A stretch of DNA of 20,122 nt from Sphingomonadaceae bacterium (GCA_004282995.1 SHLU01000016.1:1-20122), one strand, 5' to 3'; shown: positions 1 to 7,404, counted from the first letter of the stretch. A program made the numbers and translations. Notes: generated by a model from the letters alone, not told the origin.

Positions 1-108
1 ACCTGGAACACGTGCGAGGCCGAGCAGCCATGCGAAAGCGATAAGGAAGCCCATCAGGGCAAGCCAGGCCTGGAGCCGGTCAAACCGGTGCATCGGGAAA
101 ATCCACAT
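1..108 (-). CDS. N-terminal fragment of an unidentified membrane protein (runs off the left edge)
   Basis: The minus strand is open from an ATG at 108 to the window edge (36 codons). It reads MWIFPMHRFDRLQ and then a strongly hydrophobic stretch of about 20 residues (WLALMGFLIAFAWLLGL), which fits a first transmembrane helix preceded by a basic N-terminus. I do not recognise the family from this fragment. It diverges from the DUF305 gene at 191, and the 82-base gap between them contains a CsoR-operator-like palindrome at 140-156, so it may belong to the copper regulon. No convincing Shine-Dalgarno is visible and no alternative start lies just upstream in frame. The call rests on frame, hydrophobicity and context. 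Confidence 0.45.
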   Translation of the reverse strand, partial: MWIFPMHRFDRLQAWLALMGFLIAFAWLLGLARVPG

Positions 109-139
109 GCCGGCATTTGGTCTAGATTCTCGGAACTCC

Positions 140-156
140 ATACCCCCAGGGGGTGT
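140..156. promoter_or_regulatory. Candidate CsoR operator (second copy)
   Basis: The site reads ATACCCCCAGGGGGTGT. Its core ACCCCC-A-GGGGGT (142-154) is a perfect GC-box palindrome. It agrees at 13 of 17 positions with the palindrome at 2335-2351 beside the csoR gene. CsoR/RcnR-family repressors are known to bind G/C-tract palindromes of the form TACCC...GGGTA. It lies in the gap between the left-edge minus-strand gene and the DUF305 gene at 191, so it could control both. That CsoR binds here is inference. Confidence 0.65.
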
Positions 157-190
157 TTCAGGAACCGCATAGACAGGGGAGTAAAGCTCA

Positions 191-808
191 ATGACCGAAC
201 ACAGTTCCCATTCCGGCTCCGAGCATTCCGGCAGTTGGACTACCTTTTTCGCCATGATCGCCACTGCGACGGCAGTGATGTTCGTCCTGATGCACCAGCT
301 GGTTTATGAAGGCAGCCACCTGACCTTCAGCTTGAACCGACTCATGGCTTCACTGGTTTCGGGCGCTTCGATGGTCGCCATCATGCTCGCCTTCATGTGG
401 AAGATGTATGGCGATGCGACCAAGAAATGGATGGTTCTGGTCGGGGCGGCCATCGCCTTTGTCGGCCTATTGGTCATCAATCGCCAGCAGGTCCTGATCG
501 GCGACGAACAGTTCATGCAATCGATGATCCCGCATCACTCGATCGCGATTAACAATGCACGAAAAGGCGACATCAGCGATCCGCGCGTTCGCAAGCTGGC
601 CGACGACATCATCAAGGCGCAGGTCAAGGAGATCGCCATGATGAAACTGCTGCTCGAGGACATCGAGCGCAACGGCAAGCAGGGCGATGGAACCCCAATC
701 CCGCCGCGCACGGCCGAACTGACGCCCAAGCTGCTCGATGAAGCCAGGAAGGCGCTCGAAAAGCCTGTAACGCCCGAAGTTCGCGATAACGTCGAAGTCG
801 GCGAGTAA
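191..808 (+). CDS. Membrane-anchored DUF305 protein
   Basis: The protein has 205 residues. The N-terminus is short and His/Ser-rich. Three predicted membrane helices follow at about residues 17-37, 52-72 and 80-97. A soluble DUF305 domain covers about 105-160, with the family signature FMQSMIPHHSIAI (His pair H115-H116) and the downstream Met-rich helix KEIAMMK. DUF305 domains are ferritin-like helical bundles often found next to copper- and metal-resistance genes; their biochemical role is not settled. The start at 191 is supported by AGGGGA at 175-180. A CsoR-like operator sits about 40 bases upstream. The gene is convergent with the DUF2231 gene. A role in periplasmic copper binding or tolerance is inferred from the family and neighbours. 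Confidence 0.85.
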   Translation: MTEHSSHSGSEHSGSWTTFFAMIATATAVMFVLMHQLVYEGSHLTFSLNRLMASLVSGASMVAIMLAFMWKMYGDATKKWMVLVGAAIAFVGLLVINRQQVLIGDEQFMQSMIPHHSIAINNARKGDISDPRVRKLADDIIKAQVKEIAMMKLLLEDIERNGKQGDGTPIPPRTAELTPKLLDEARKALEKPVTPEVRDNVEVGE

Positions 809-822
809 CTGACGTTTGGCGG

Positions 823-840
823 GGGCCGGATGTTCGGCCC
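823..840. terminator. Possible hairpin terminator between convergent genes
   Basis: GGGCCG and CGGCCC form a perfect 6-bp GC stem with a 6-base loop in the 49-base gap between the convergent DUF305 and DUF2231 genes. No T-tract follows on either strand, so it is at best a weak or Rho-assisted terminator. Confidence 0.35.
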
Positions 841-857
841 TCGCATAATTTGTGCGG

Positions 858-1517
858 CTAGAAGCCTAAATGGCCGACCCCGTGCGAAATTTCTCCGCCG
901 AGATAGCCCTGCACTGCCGCACCTGCGACCAGGATCAGCAAGGCGATCCTGAGGCCCGTCCGGCCCCCGTCCCTGATGGCAAGCCAGGCGGCTAACGCTC
1001 CGATGAAGGCCAGGCTCGTGCCGATCCAGCGGTGCCATTGCATGGCCGCGTCGCCGCCCAGCCACAGGCCGGTGTGAACCCAGCCGAAGGTGGCGGCGAT
1101 CACGGCCCCTGCTGCGCCAGCCACCACCATCACATCCACCGCAGCGCTCAGCCGCTCGCGTCGACGGCTCAAGTTGAGTGCCTCGACCATCCCGGCCACG
1201 ATAAACAAGGCGATGGGAAAATGGACCGTGGCGGGATGAATATTGGCCCAGAAGGCGCCCTTCGAAGCGGGCTCCTCGACTGCAGTGATTATCGCTTCTC
1301 CATGCCCGGCCATTTCCTGCTCGGACATGGCGGAGTGTTCCATCGCTTCTGCGCCAGTGGCAGGCATCACCGGCATTTCTGGTCCCGCCGCCTTGGTTTC
1401 CTCGCCATGCTTCTCGGTGCCATGGGCCATCGCCACGCTCCCCGCCGCGGCTGCAGAAATGCAGGCCAGCACCAAGAGCCAGTCGAGGGTGATCCTTCTG
1501 ATCTGTCGCAGGCTCAT
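858..1517 (-). CDS. DUF2231 membrane protein with His/Met-rich periplasmic segment
   Basis: The protein has 219 residues. A first hydrophobic segment at about 12-30 is a signal peptide or anchor. Residues 31-75 form a low-complexity stretch rich in His, Met and Glu (AHGTEKHGEE and several further Met/His residues), typical of periplasmic copper ligands. A DUF2231 domain follows from about 92 with the family signature NIHPATVHFPIALF and three more hydrophobic helices (about 100-115, 127-145, 165-182), plus a last one at 188-206 ending in the characteristic GYLGGE. I chose the ATG at 1517, one base after the stop of the upstream gene (TAA-A-ATG), over an in-frame start at 1583 that would overlap that gene by 65 bases. 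It is the last gene of the csoR operon. A metal-related role is inferred from context; the DUF2231 function is unknown. Confidence 0.82.
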   Translation of the reverse strand: MSLRQIRRITLDWLLVLACISAAAAGSVAMAHGTEKHGEETKAAGPEMPVMPATGAEAMEHSAMSEQEMAGHGEAIITAVEEPASKGAFWANIHPATVHFPIALFIVAGMVEALNLSRRRERLSAAVDVMVVAGAAGAVIAATFGWVHTGLWLGGDAAMQWHRWIGTSLAFIGALAAWLAIRDGGRTGLRIALLILVAGAAVQGYLGGEISHGVGHLGF

Positions 1518-1518
1518 T

Positions 1519-2016
1519 TTATGACCGCTTCGGCGGCCTGCCCGAGCTGTGATAGACAATGATTTTCCAGCCATCGTCGCCATGGCGCAGGACGCTCGTC
1601 GCTACGCCTTCGCGCTCTACGATTCGCCCATCATGCAGTTCGATGCGATAGGTGTAGCGTTCCTCACCGAAGGCATAGTGGCCGTCCTGCCGCAAATCGA
1701 CATCGTAGGCGGGGAAGGTAAAACTGTGGAAGTGGCCCAGTTCCGGCCCCAGATGTTGCGCAGCATAATTGTCCCAGTTGCCCTCTGGCTTGCCGTTTTC
1801 GAAGATGCTCGAATCCTCGGCGAAATTGACACCTGCTGCCTCAAGGTCGAGCGCAATCAGCGCATCGCGATAGGCGGTCAATACCGCACCGGGCGAATGC
1901 ATCTCATGGGTGTGCTCGGCCTTGCTGTCCGCCGGCTGGGCGATCGAATCGCCAGGCGTCGCAGCCATCAGCAATGCTGCGGCCGAACACGCGCCAAGGA
2001 ACCGAAAATTCTTCAT
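1519..2016 (-). CDS. Secreted NTF2/SnoaL-like (DUF4440-type) protein
   Basis: The protein has 165 residues with a signal peptide (MKNFRF, then a hydrophobic run to about residue 26, AQPAD). A short His-containing segment (HTHEMH, 36-41) follows. The remainder, beginning GAVLTAYRDALIALD, has the alpha+beta cone-fold pattern of SnoaL/DUF4440 proteins: an initial helix, IFENGK, and a C-terminal GWKIIVYHSS strand. Such domains are small ligand-binding or enzyme scaffolds; no catalytic set can be assigned. The start has a good AGGAGAG Shine-Dalgarno. It lies 13 bases after the csoR stop and one base before the DUF2231 start, so the three genes form one operon. Histidine-rich members next to copper genes are probably periplasmic metal-stress proteins, but that is inference. 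Confidence 0.8.
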   Translation of the reverse strand: MKNFRFLGACSAAALLMAATPGDSIAQPADSKAEHTHEMHSPGAVLTAYRDALIALDLEAAGVNFAEDSSIFENGKPEGNWDNYAAQHLGPELGHFHSFTFPAYDVDLRQDGHYAFGEERYTYRIELHDGRIVEREGVATSVLRHGDDGWKIIVYHSSGRPPKRS

Positions 2017-2029
2017 TCTCGCTCTCCTG

Positions 2030-2311
2030 TTATTTTCTTTTCCCGATCAACTCGATCAGTTCATTGAACTTCTCGCGCTGCTCGGCCTCATCACCGCTGG
2101 CAATCGCTTCGCTCACGCAGCACGCTGCGTGTTTCTTCAGGACTGCGCCTTCAACTTTGCCGAGCGCCGATTTCACCGCGGCAAGCTGGGTCAGGACGTC
2201 GATGCAGTAACGGTCTTCTTCGATCATCTTGGCCACGCCATGGACCTGGCCAGCAATGCGTTGCAACCGGTTCACGGTCGCCTGATCAGGCGATTTTATC
2301 GTGTCAGACAT
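2030..2311 (-). CDS. csoR: CsoR-family copper-sensing transcriptional repressor
   Basis: The protein has 93 residues, the normal size for this all-helical DUF156 (CsoR/RcnR/FrmR) family. The N-terminal helix has the family pattern NRLQRIAGQVHGV. The Cu(I) ligand triad is intact: Cys36 in RYCIDVL, and His61 and Cys65 in HAACCV. These are the same residue numbers as in Mycobacterium tuberculosis CsoR. An extra Cys64 precedes the last ligand. Cu(I) binding releases CsoR from DNA. I chose the ATG at 2311 because a longer in-frame reading would run through the operator and copA. It heads an operon with the NTF2-like and DUF2231 genes and is divergent from copA, with the GC-box palindrome between, so it probably represses itself and copA. 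Selectivity for copper over other metals is inferred from the ligands and neighbours. Confidence 0.92.
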   Translation of the reverse strand: MSDTIKSPDQATVNRLQRIAGQVHGVAKMIEEDRYCIDVLTQLAAVKSALGKVEGAVLKKHAACCVSEAIASGDEAEQREKFNELIELIGKRK

Positions 2312-2334
2312 GGCCCAAAAGACCCCCTTTTTAA

Positions 2335-2351
2335 ATACCCTAGGGGGGTAT
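2335..2351. promoter_or_regulatory. CsoR operator in the csoR-copA divergent promoter
   Basis: The arms ATACCC and GGGTAT are perfect inverted repeats separated by TAGGG, giving the GC-box palindrome expected for CsoR-type repressors. It lies in the 52-base gap between csoR and copA. The right arm runs into TATATATA (2349-2356), a plausible -10 element for copA, so a bound repressor would block polymerase. A close copy is at 140-156. Confidence 0.8.
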
Positions 2352-2356
2352 ATATA
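2349..2356 (+). promoter_or_regulatory. Candidate -10 element of the copA promoter
   Basis: TATATATA overlaps the right arm of the operator. It ends 8 bases before the copA ATG at 2364, and there is no Shine-Dalgarno between them. If used, transcription would start at or next to the start codon. No good -35 is visible at 17 bases, as is common for regulated promoters. Confidence 0.4.
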
Positions 2357-2363
2357 GCCGCAC

Positions 2364-4073
2364 ATGACAGACATCATCAAGCCGCGTTCTCCCATGCTCT
2401 CCCGTCGCGGACTTATAACCAGTTCGGCAGCTCTCGCCGCTGCTTCGGCCCTGCCATCCCCGAGCTGGGCCAGGGGCGATTCGCTGCATGAGGCGAAGAA
2501 AGGCATCGGCACATTGTCCGGCGAGCAGATCGACCTGTCGATCGGCCATGCGCGCTTTGCCACCGGCGGCCGCAGCGGTCACGCCATCGCGGTCAACGGC
2601 ATGATCCCGGGCCCGCTGATCCGACTGCGCGAAGGGCAGGATGTGCGCCTGAGCGTGACCAATCATCTCGATGAGGACAGTTCGATCCACTGGCACGGCC
2701 TGTTGCTGCCGTTCCAGTTTGACGGTGTACCCGGCGTCAGCTTCCCCGGTATCCGCCCGGGCGAGACCTTCAACTATGAGTTCCCAGTCCGGCAGGCTGG
2801 GACCTACTGGTGGCACAGCCATTCCGGACTGCAGGAACAGATGGGGCATTACGGTCCCCTGGTGATCGAGGCGAAAGACGGATCTGACGATCGTTTCGAT
2901 CGTGACTACGTTGTCCTGCTAAGCGAGTTCACTCCGCTTCACCCGCACGCCATCATGCGCAAGCTCAAGGTCGGCGAACATTACTTCAACCGCCAGATGC
3001 AGACAGCGACCGAAGGCGAGATGTCGGGCGAGGATCGCCGGATGTGGGGCAAGATGCGGATGAACCCGCGCGATATCTCCGACGTGACAGGTGAAACCTA
3101 TACTTTCCTGATCAACGGCCATGGCCCGGCAGACAATCTCGAATTCATGTTCAAGCCGGGCGAGAAGGTGCGTCTGCGCATTATCAACGGGTCGGCCATG
3201 ACCTTCTTCAACGTCCGCATTCCGGGCGTGCCGATGAAGGTGATCCAGGCCGATGGCCAGGACGTCCAAGATGTCGCGGTGGACGAATTGCAGATCGGAG
3301 TCGCCGAAACCTACGACGTTGTCGTTTCACCGCCCGATGGCAGCCACGCGCTGGTTGCCGAGGCGATGGACCGTTCGGGCATGGGCGTCGCCAGCCTGAC
3401 CGCACATCCCGGACACAAGGCTTCGCCGCCGCCGCTGCGCGAACCGGTGACACTGACCATGGCCGACATGGGAATGGGCGCGATGGATCACGGCGGCGAG
3501 GGAATGGACCACTCGATGCGGGACAAGAGCCTGGTTCCGCCCGATGTGGAGGTCGGACCGGGTGTCGACATGATCGCGCCGATGCCGGTCGACCGGATGG
3601 ATTTCCCCGGCCTCGGCCTCGACAAGGTCGAACACCGCGTCCTGCGCTATACCGACCTCAAGTCCAAGAAAATGAACCCGCACCGGATGCCCGAGCGGAC
3701 CATGCAAATCCACCTGACGGGGAACATGGAACGCTACATGTGGTCATTCGACGGAAAGAAGTTCACTTCCGTCACCGACGATCCGATCCGCTTCGCCTTT
3801 AACGAGCGGGTGCGGGTGAAGCTGGTCAATGATACGATGATGGCACACCCGATCCATCTGCACGGTCACTTTTTCGAGCTGGTCAATGGCGGCGAGCACA
3901 ACATGCACCAGCCGCGCAAGCACACGCTGGTGGTCCAGCCGGGCAGTTCGGCGACTTTCGATCTGACCGCCGACGAGCCGGGAGACTGGGCCTTCCATTG
4001 CCACCTTCTCTATCACATGCACGCCGGCATGATGCAGGTCGTGACCGTTCGCCCGTTCCCGGAGAACAGCTGA
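2364..4073 (+). CDS. copA: CopA/PcoA-family multicopper oxidase, Tat-exported
   Basis: The protein has 569 residues and is a periplasmic multicopper oxidase of copper resistance, thought to oxidise Cu(I) to Cu(II) and to sequester copper. A twin-arginine signal (SRRGLITS, residues 13-20) is followed by a hydrophobic run ending near SWA (36). Copper-site motifs are HWHG (109-112), HSHSG (151-155), HPIHLHGH (495-502) and HCHLLYH (545-551). The type 1 ligands are H495, C546 and H551 with axial M556. A Met/His-rich insert (TMADMGMGAMDHGG and following) lies near the middle, as in PcoA. The ATG at 2364 has no clear Shine-Dalgarno; an ATG at 2394, just before the twin arginines, is an alternative. 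The stop overlaps the copB start (TGATG). Control by the adjacent CsoR operator is very likely. Confidence 0.95.
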   Translation: MTDIIKPRSPMLSRRGLITSSAALAAASALPSPSWARGDSLHEAKKGIGTLSGEQIDLSIGHARFATGGRSGHAIAVNGMIPGPLIRLREGQDVRLSVTNHLDEDSSIHWHGLLLPFQFDGVPGVSFPGIRPGETFNYEFPVRQAGTYWWHSHSGLQEQMGHYGPLVIEAKDGSDDRFDRDYVVLLSEFTPLHPHAIMRKLKVGEHYFNRQMQTATEGEMSGEDRRMWGKMRMNPRDISDVTGETYTFLINGHGPADNLEFMFKPGEKVRLRIINGSAMTFFNVRIPGVPMKVIQADGQDVQDVAVDELQIGVAETYDVVVSPPDGSHALVAEAMDRSGMGVASLTAHPGHKASPPPLREPVTLTMADMGMGAMDHGGEGMDHSMRDKSLVPPDVEVGPGVDMIAPMPVDRMDFPGLGLDKVEHRVLRYTDLKSKKMNPHRMPERTMQIHLTGNMERYMWSFDGKKFTSVTDDPIRFAFNERVRVKLVNDTMMAHPIHLHGHFFELVNGGEHNMHQPRKHTLVVQPGSSATFDLTADEPGDWAFHCHLLYHMHAGMMQVVTVRPFPENS

Positions 4074-5137
4074 TGCGGCTGCCTTTTATCGCGCTCACGC
4101 TCGCGCTTGCATCACCGCTCTCGGCCCAATCGCATGACGGGCATGACAGGCATGACGGCCACACGCCAGCTCCCACCCCTGCCCAAACACAAGCACCGGC
4201 TCCGGACAAGCACGCTGGGCATGCGCCTACTCCGGCAAAGCCGGCAGGCGATCCCCATGCCGGGCATTCCGCCACTCCTGCAAAACCCGCCGTCGACCCG
4301 CATGCGGGCCACCAGATGGCCCCAGCCGAGCCTGCGGCCGCCGCTACCGGACCGGTGGACCACAGCAAGATGGGCCATGGCGCGCCTGCGGTCGCGGATA
4401 TGCCCCCTCCACCGCGCGCTTTCGAAGGACCGCGCAATGCCGCCGACCTGTTGTGGGGCGAACAGGTCATGGCTCCGGCGCGCCGCCAGCTGGCAAGGGA
4501 AAATGGCGGCATGACCACCGGCACGATAATGGTCGAGCGGTTGGAGGCCCGCTTTGGTAACGGCGAGGAAGGCTTCACCTGGGATGTCCAGGGCTGGTAT
4601 GGCGGCGACCTCGACCGCGTGTTCGTCAAGTCCGAAGGCGAAGGCGAGTTCGACCACGGCGTCGAGGATGCCGAGGTTCAGCTGCTCTACAGCCGCGCCA
4701 TCGGTCCATTTTTTGACCTGCAGGCAGGCGCCCGGCTCGATCTCGAACCTGAAACACGCAGCCACCTCGTCTTGGGCGTGCAGGGCCTCGCGCCCTACAT
4801 GTTCCACATCGACGGCGCGCTGTTCCTGTCCGACCGCGGCGACCTGACCGCGCGGATCGAAGGCGAATACGACCAGAAGATTACCCAGCGCCTGATCCTG
4901 CAACCGCGGGTCGAGCTGGAATTTTCGGCGCAGGATATTCCCGAACGCGAGCTGGGTGCGGGCCTGACCAAGGTCGAGACCGGACTTCGCCTGCGCTACG
5001 AGATTACCCGCAAATTCGCGCCTTATGTCGGCGTAGGCTACGAGGCCAAGCTAGGCGAAACCGCGGATATCGCTCGCGCCAATGGCGAGGACACGCGCGG
5101 TTTCGCACTTCTTGCAGGCGTACGGGCCTGGTTCTAG
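4073..5137 (+). CDS. copB: CopB/PcoB-family outer-membrane copper resistance protein
   Basis: The protein has 354 residues with a signal peptide (MRLPFIALTL to LSAQ, about 1-19). A long His/Met/Pro-rich region (20-115) starts HDGHDRHDGH and contains three HAGH boxes. The C-terminal PcoB beta-barrel domain (about 125-354) includes LLWGEQVM, amphipathic strands such as LILQPRVELEF, and a terminal aromatic strand ending VRAWF, the classic outer-membrane barrel C-terminus. CopB works with CopA in binding or exporting copper at the outer membrane. The start codon overlaps the copA stop by one base (TGATG), so translation is probably coupled; an in-frame TTG/ATG further upstream would lie within copA. 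The stop codon is shared with the convergent DUF305/propeller gene within the palindrome CTAG. Confidence 0.93.
   Translation: MRLPFIALTLALASPLSAQSHDGHDRHDGHTPAPTPAQTQAPAPDKHAGHAPTPAKPAGDPHAGHSATPAKPAVDPHAGHQMAPAEPAAAATGPVDHSKMGHGAPAVADMPPPPRAFEGPRNAADLLWGEQVMAPARRQLARENGGMTTGTIMVERLEARFGNGEEGFTWDVQGWYGGDLDRVFVKSEGEGEFDHGVEDAEVQLLYSRAIGPFFDLQAGARLDLEPETRSHLVLGVQGLAPYMFHIDGALFLSDRGDLTARIEGEYDQKITQRLILQPRVELEFSAQDIPERELGAGLTKVETGLRLRYEITRKFAPYVGVGYEAKLGETADIARANGEDTRGFALLAGVRAWF
4211..4312 (+). repeat. HAGH tandem repeats within copB
   Basis: Three HAGH boxes lie at CopB residues 47-50, 62-65 and 77-80, exactly 15 residues (45 bases) apart. Pro/Ala spacers (TPAKPA) separate them. These are degenerate tandem repeats of a likely copper-binding motif and could vary in copy number between strains. 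Confidence 0.75.
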
Positions 5138-7404
5138 CCGCCCTTGCGGCTGGCAACTGCGGCGGCGACCACATCGTCAGGCCAGGTAACCTGTGTCTGG
5201 GTCTGCGGATTGAAGACGTCGCCCGGGTAGATCGCCGCCTCGGCTGCCGCGATTTCCTCGGCGGTGAGGAACTCGCTCGGTTCGAGCGCGAATACGTCCA
5301 GCCCGCGGGCAATCTCGCTGGCGTAGATGCGACCCTTGTACCAATAGGCCGACCAGTAGCCGCCGGTGATGAGCTGGTCCTTGTCGACCGCGCCGCGATC
5401 GAAATAGGCGATCTCGACCGGTTTGGCGGCATCGGTGAAGTCGATCACGCTCACCCCGCCCTGGTACCAGGCCTGGACGAAGATATCGCGCCCCGGAACC
5501 GGGATGATCGATCCGTTATGTGCGACGCAGTTTTCCTTGTCGCCCTGCGGCGCGGGCAGTTTGTAGGTGCTGCGGAAAGCCAGCTCGCCATCGACGATTT
5601 CGTAGATTGCATTGGCCCCCCAATTGACCGGGTCGCCGGCCTGGCAGCGCGGACGCCCTCCACCGCCCCATTCGTCGGTAAACAGGACCTTCGTCCCGTC
5701 ATTGTTGAACGTGGCGGAATGCCAATAAGCAAAGCCCTTGTCGGTCACATCGTCGATCCGCTTGGGGGCAAGCGGGTTGGAAATGTCGAAGATGATGCCG
5801 TTGCCCGAGCAGGCACCGGCCGCCAGATTCTTGGCGGGGAACACAGTGATGTCGTGACACTGGTTGGTCTCGTTGGTGTCCTGCGTGCCCTCCCCGTGAT
5901 CGCCGCCGCGCCACAGGCCGGCGATATTGCCGGTCTCGTAATCGGCGAACACGCGCGGGCTGTCGACGATGCGTGCCTTTGACGGATCGGCCACCGGGAT
6001 TTCGATCACATCGATACTGAACAACGCGGTGCGTTCGTCGCCGGCGACATCGCCGATACAGCCGGGCAGTTCCTCTTCCTCGCGGACGTAGGACGTGCCC
6101 GAATTATAGACCACAATCCGGTTGTCGTCGGCCGAGACGATTGAGTGGGTGTGGCTGCCGCGGCAGGTCTGGACGATGCCGACCTGCTTGGGTCGCGTAA
6201 TATCGGAAATGTCGAAGATGCGCAGGCCGCGGAAACGGTCCTCGCTGATGCGACCCTGCACGCCGCCAAGGCCGCAATCGATCCGCGCGCGGCTGTCCTG
6301 CACACTCATCAGCAAGATATCGCCGACGATGGAGACATCGCCCTGGCCGCCGGGACACACCACCGAGCTGACCAATTCGGGCTGGCCGTCTGCGCCAAGC
6401 CGATAGGCATTGAAGCCGTGGTAATTGCCGGCCACCATCAGATCGCCCGAAAAGGCGATATCGGTATTGGCGAAGCTGAGCAGCGAACCGCGGTTTGTAA
6501 AACTCGGCTTGGGAGGTTCTTTTTTGTCACCCTCGGCCTCGGACGGGGCAGCTTTTGCAGGATCTGCGCCGTCCTTGTCGCTATCCTTTTTGGGCTTTTC
6601 AGGCTGCAGTCCAGCCGGGTTGGCGGGATCGAAAAAGCCGGTCGGCTTGGCCAGCGAAACTACCTTGCGAAGGTTGAGCACCGCTTCACCGGCATTGCGG
6701 AAGCCGGCTGAGAGCGTCGCGCGCGGATCAGTGGAAAGACCTGCGAGCAGAACATTCATCCGCTCGATCTCGGCTTCCTGGTCGCTCACGACGTCATTGG
6801 TGAATTCGAACATCACCGGGTCGTAGGCCGTTCCCGATTGGTCATGCAGATCGCTCACCATGTCGAGTGCGCCCTGGTGATGCCGGATCATCAACGCAGT
6901 GAACTGGCGATCGAAAGCGGTGCCATTGGCTTGCGCCAAGGCCGCCATCTCGGCCGGGCTTGCCATGCCTTTCATGTCGCCATGACCGGCATGCGGATCG
7001 CGGTGTCCGGCATGTGCGCCTTGCGATGCCATCGCGGCCAGCGCGAGCGGCTCGCCGCGCGCTTCGAGCCATTCGGTCATGAAGCTGATCTCATCGGCCT
7101 GGCTGGCAAGGATACGACCGGCAAGCGCAACGATATCGGTGTTGTTAGTACGACCATCTACCAGCTTGGCCATCTCGACAGCCTGCCGGTGATGGACGAT
7201 CATCCCCTGCATGAACATCACATCGCCGGGAGCGTAGCTGGTGTCGGCGAGACGGGTGGCGTCTTCGGCGCTGATAAGCCGCGGTTCTTCTCCGGGAGCG
7301 CCCGGCTGCACAATGGTCGGCCCACCCGGTGCTTGCGCCAAAGCCATGCTCGAAACGCCGAGCAGGAGCGTAGCGGCGGCGCCGCGAATGATTGTCGATT
7401 TCAT
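5134..7404 (-). CDS. Secreted fusion: two DUF305 domains plus LVIVD-like beta-propeller
   Basis: The protein has 756 residues with a signal peptide (MKSTIIRGAA to ALAQ, about 1-24). The first DUF305 half covers about 45-118 (FMQGMIVHHRQAVEMAK, H71-H72). A His-rich linker follows (HAGHRDPHAGH, 131-141). The second DUF305 half covers about 150-223 (LMIRHHQGALDM, H175-H176). Next comes a charged low-complexity linker (about 268-300, KKDSDKDG). The C-terminal 450 residues have recurring units of the type LRIFDISDITRPKQVG (395-410), GIIFDISNPLAPKRI (536-550) and VSVIDFTDAAKPVEIA (651-666), typical of LVIVD beta-propellers. The domain holds several cysteines (C350, C377, C414, C449, C516, C532, C587, C626). 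I chose the ATG at 7404 because the signal peptide starts there. It is convergent with copB, ending inside the same CTAG. Copper binding at the cell surface or periplasm is inferred. Confidence 0.85.
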   Translation of the reverse strand: MKSTIIRGAAATLLLGVSSMALAQAPGGPTIVQPGAPGEEPRLISAEDATRLADTSYAPGDVMFMQGMIVHHRQAVEMAKLVDGRTNNTDIVALAGRILASQADEISFMTEWLEARGEPLALAAMASQGAHAGHRDPHAGHGDMKGMASPAEMAALAQANGTAFDRQFTALMIRHHQGALDMVSDLHDQSGTAYDPVMFEFTNDVVSDQEAEIERMNVLLAGLSTDPRATLSAGFRNAGEAVLNLRKVVSLAKPTGFFDPANPAGLQPEKPKKDSDKDGADPAKAAPSEAEGDKKEPPKPSFTNRGSLLSFANTDIAFSGDLMVAGNYHGFNAYRLGADGQPELVSSVVCPGGQGDVSIVGDILLMSVQDSRARIDCGLGGVQGRISEDRFRGLRIFDISDITRPKQVGIVQTCRGSHTHSIVSADDNRIVVYNSGTSYVREEEELPGCIGDVAGDERTALFSIDVIEIPVADPSKARIVDSPRVFADYETGNIAGLWRGGDHGEGTQDTNETNQCHDITVFPAKNLAAGACSGNGIIFDISNPLAPKRIDDVTDKGFAYWHSATFNNDGTKVLFTDEWGGGGRPRCQAGDPVNWGANAIYEIVDGELAFRSTYKLPAPQGDKENCVAHNGSIIPVPGRDIFVQAWYQGGVSVIDFTDAAKPVEIAYFDRGAVDKDQLITGGYWSAYWYKGRIYASEIARGLDVFALEPSEFLTAEEIAAAEAAIYPGDVFNPQTQTQVTWPDDVVAAAVASRKGG

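Noticed and set aside
88..309. Plus-strand frame of 73 codons at the left edge
   Set aside because: It overlaps the DUF305 gene in another frame, runs through the operator palindrome and has no domain or ribosome binding site.
4211..4312. Regular 45-base repeats considered as a CRISPR-like array
   Set aside because: They are in-frame protein repeats within copB with degenerate units and no unique spacers.
3883..4903. Overlapping minus-strand frames opposite copA and copB
   Set aside because: They are opposite strongly supported genes. Their Gly/Ala/Cys-rich repeats only mirror the His/Pro repeat of copB.
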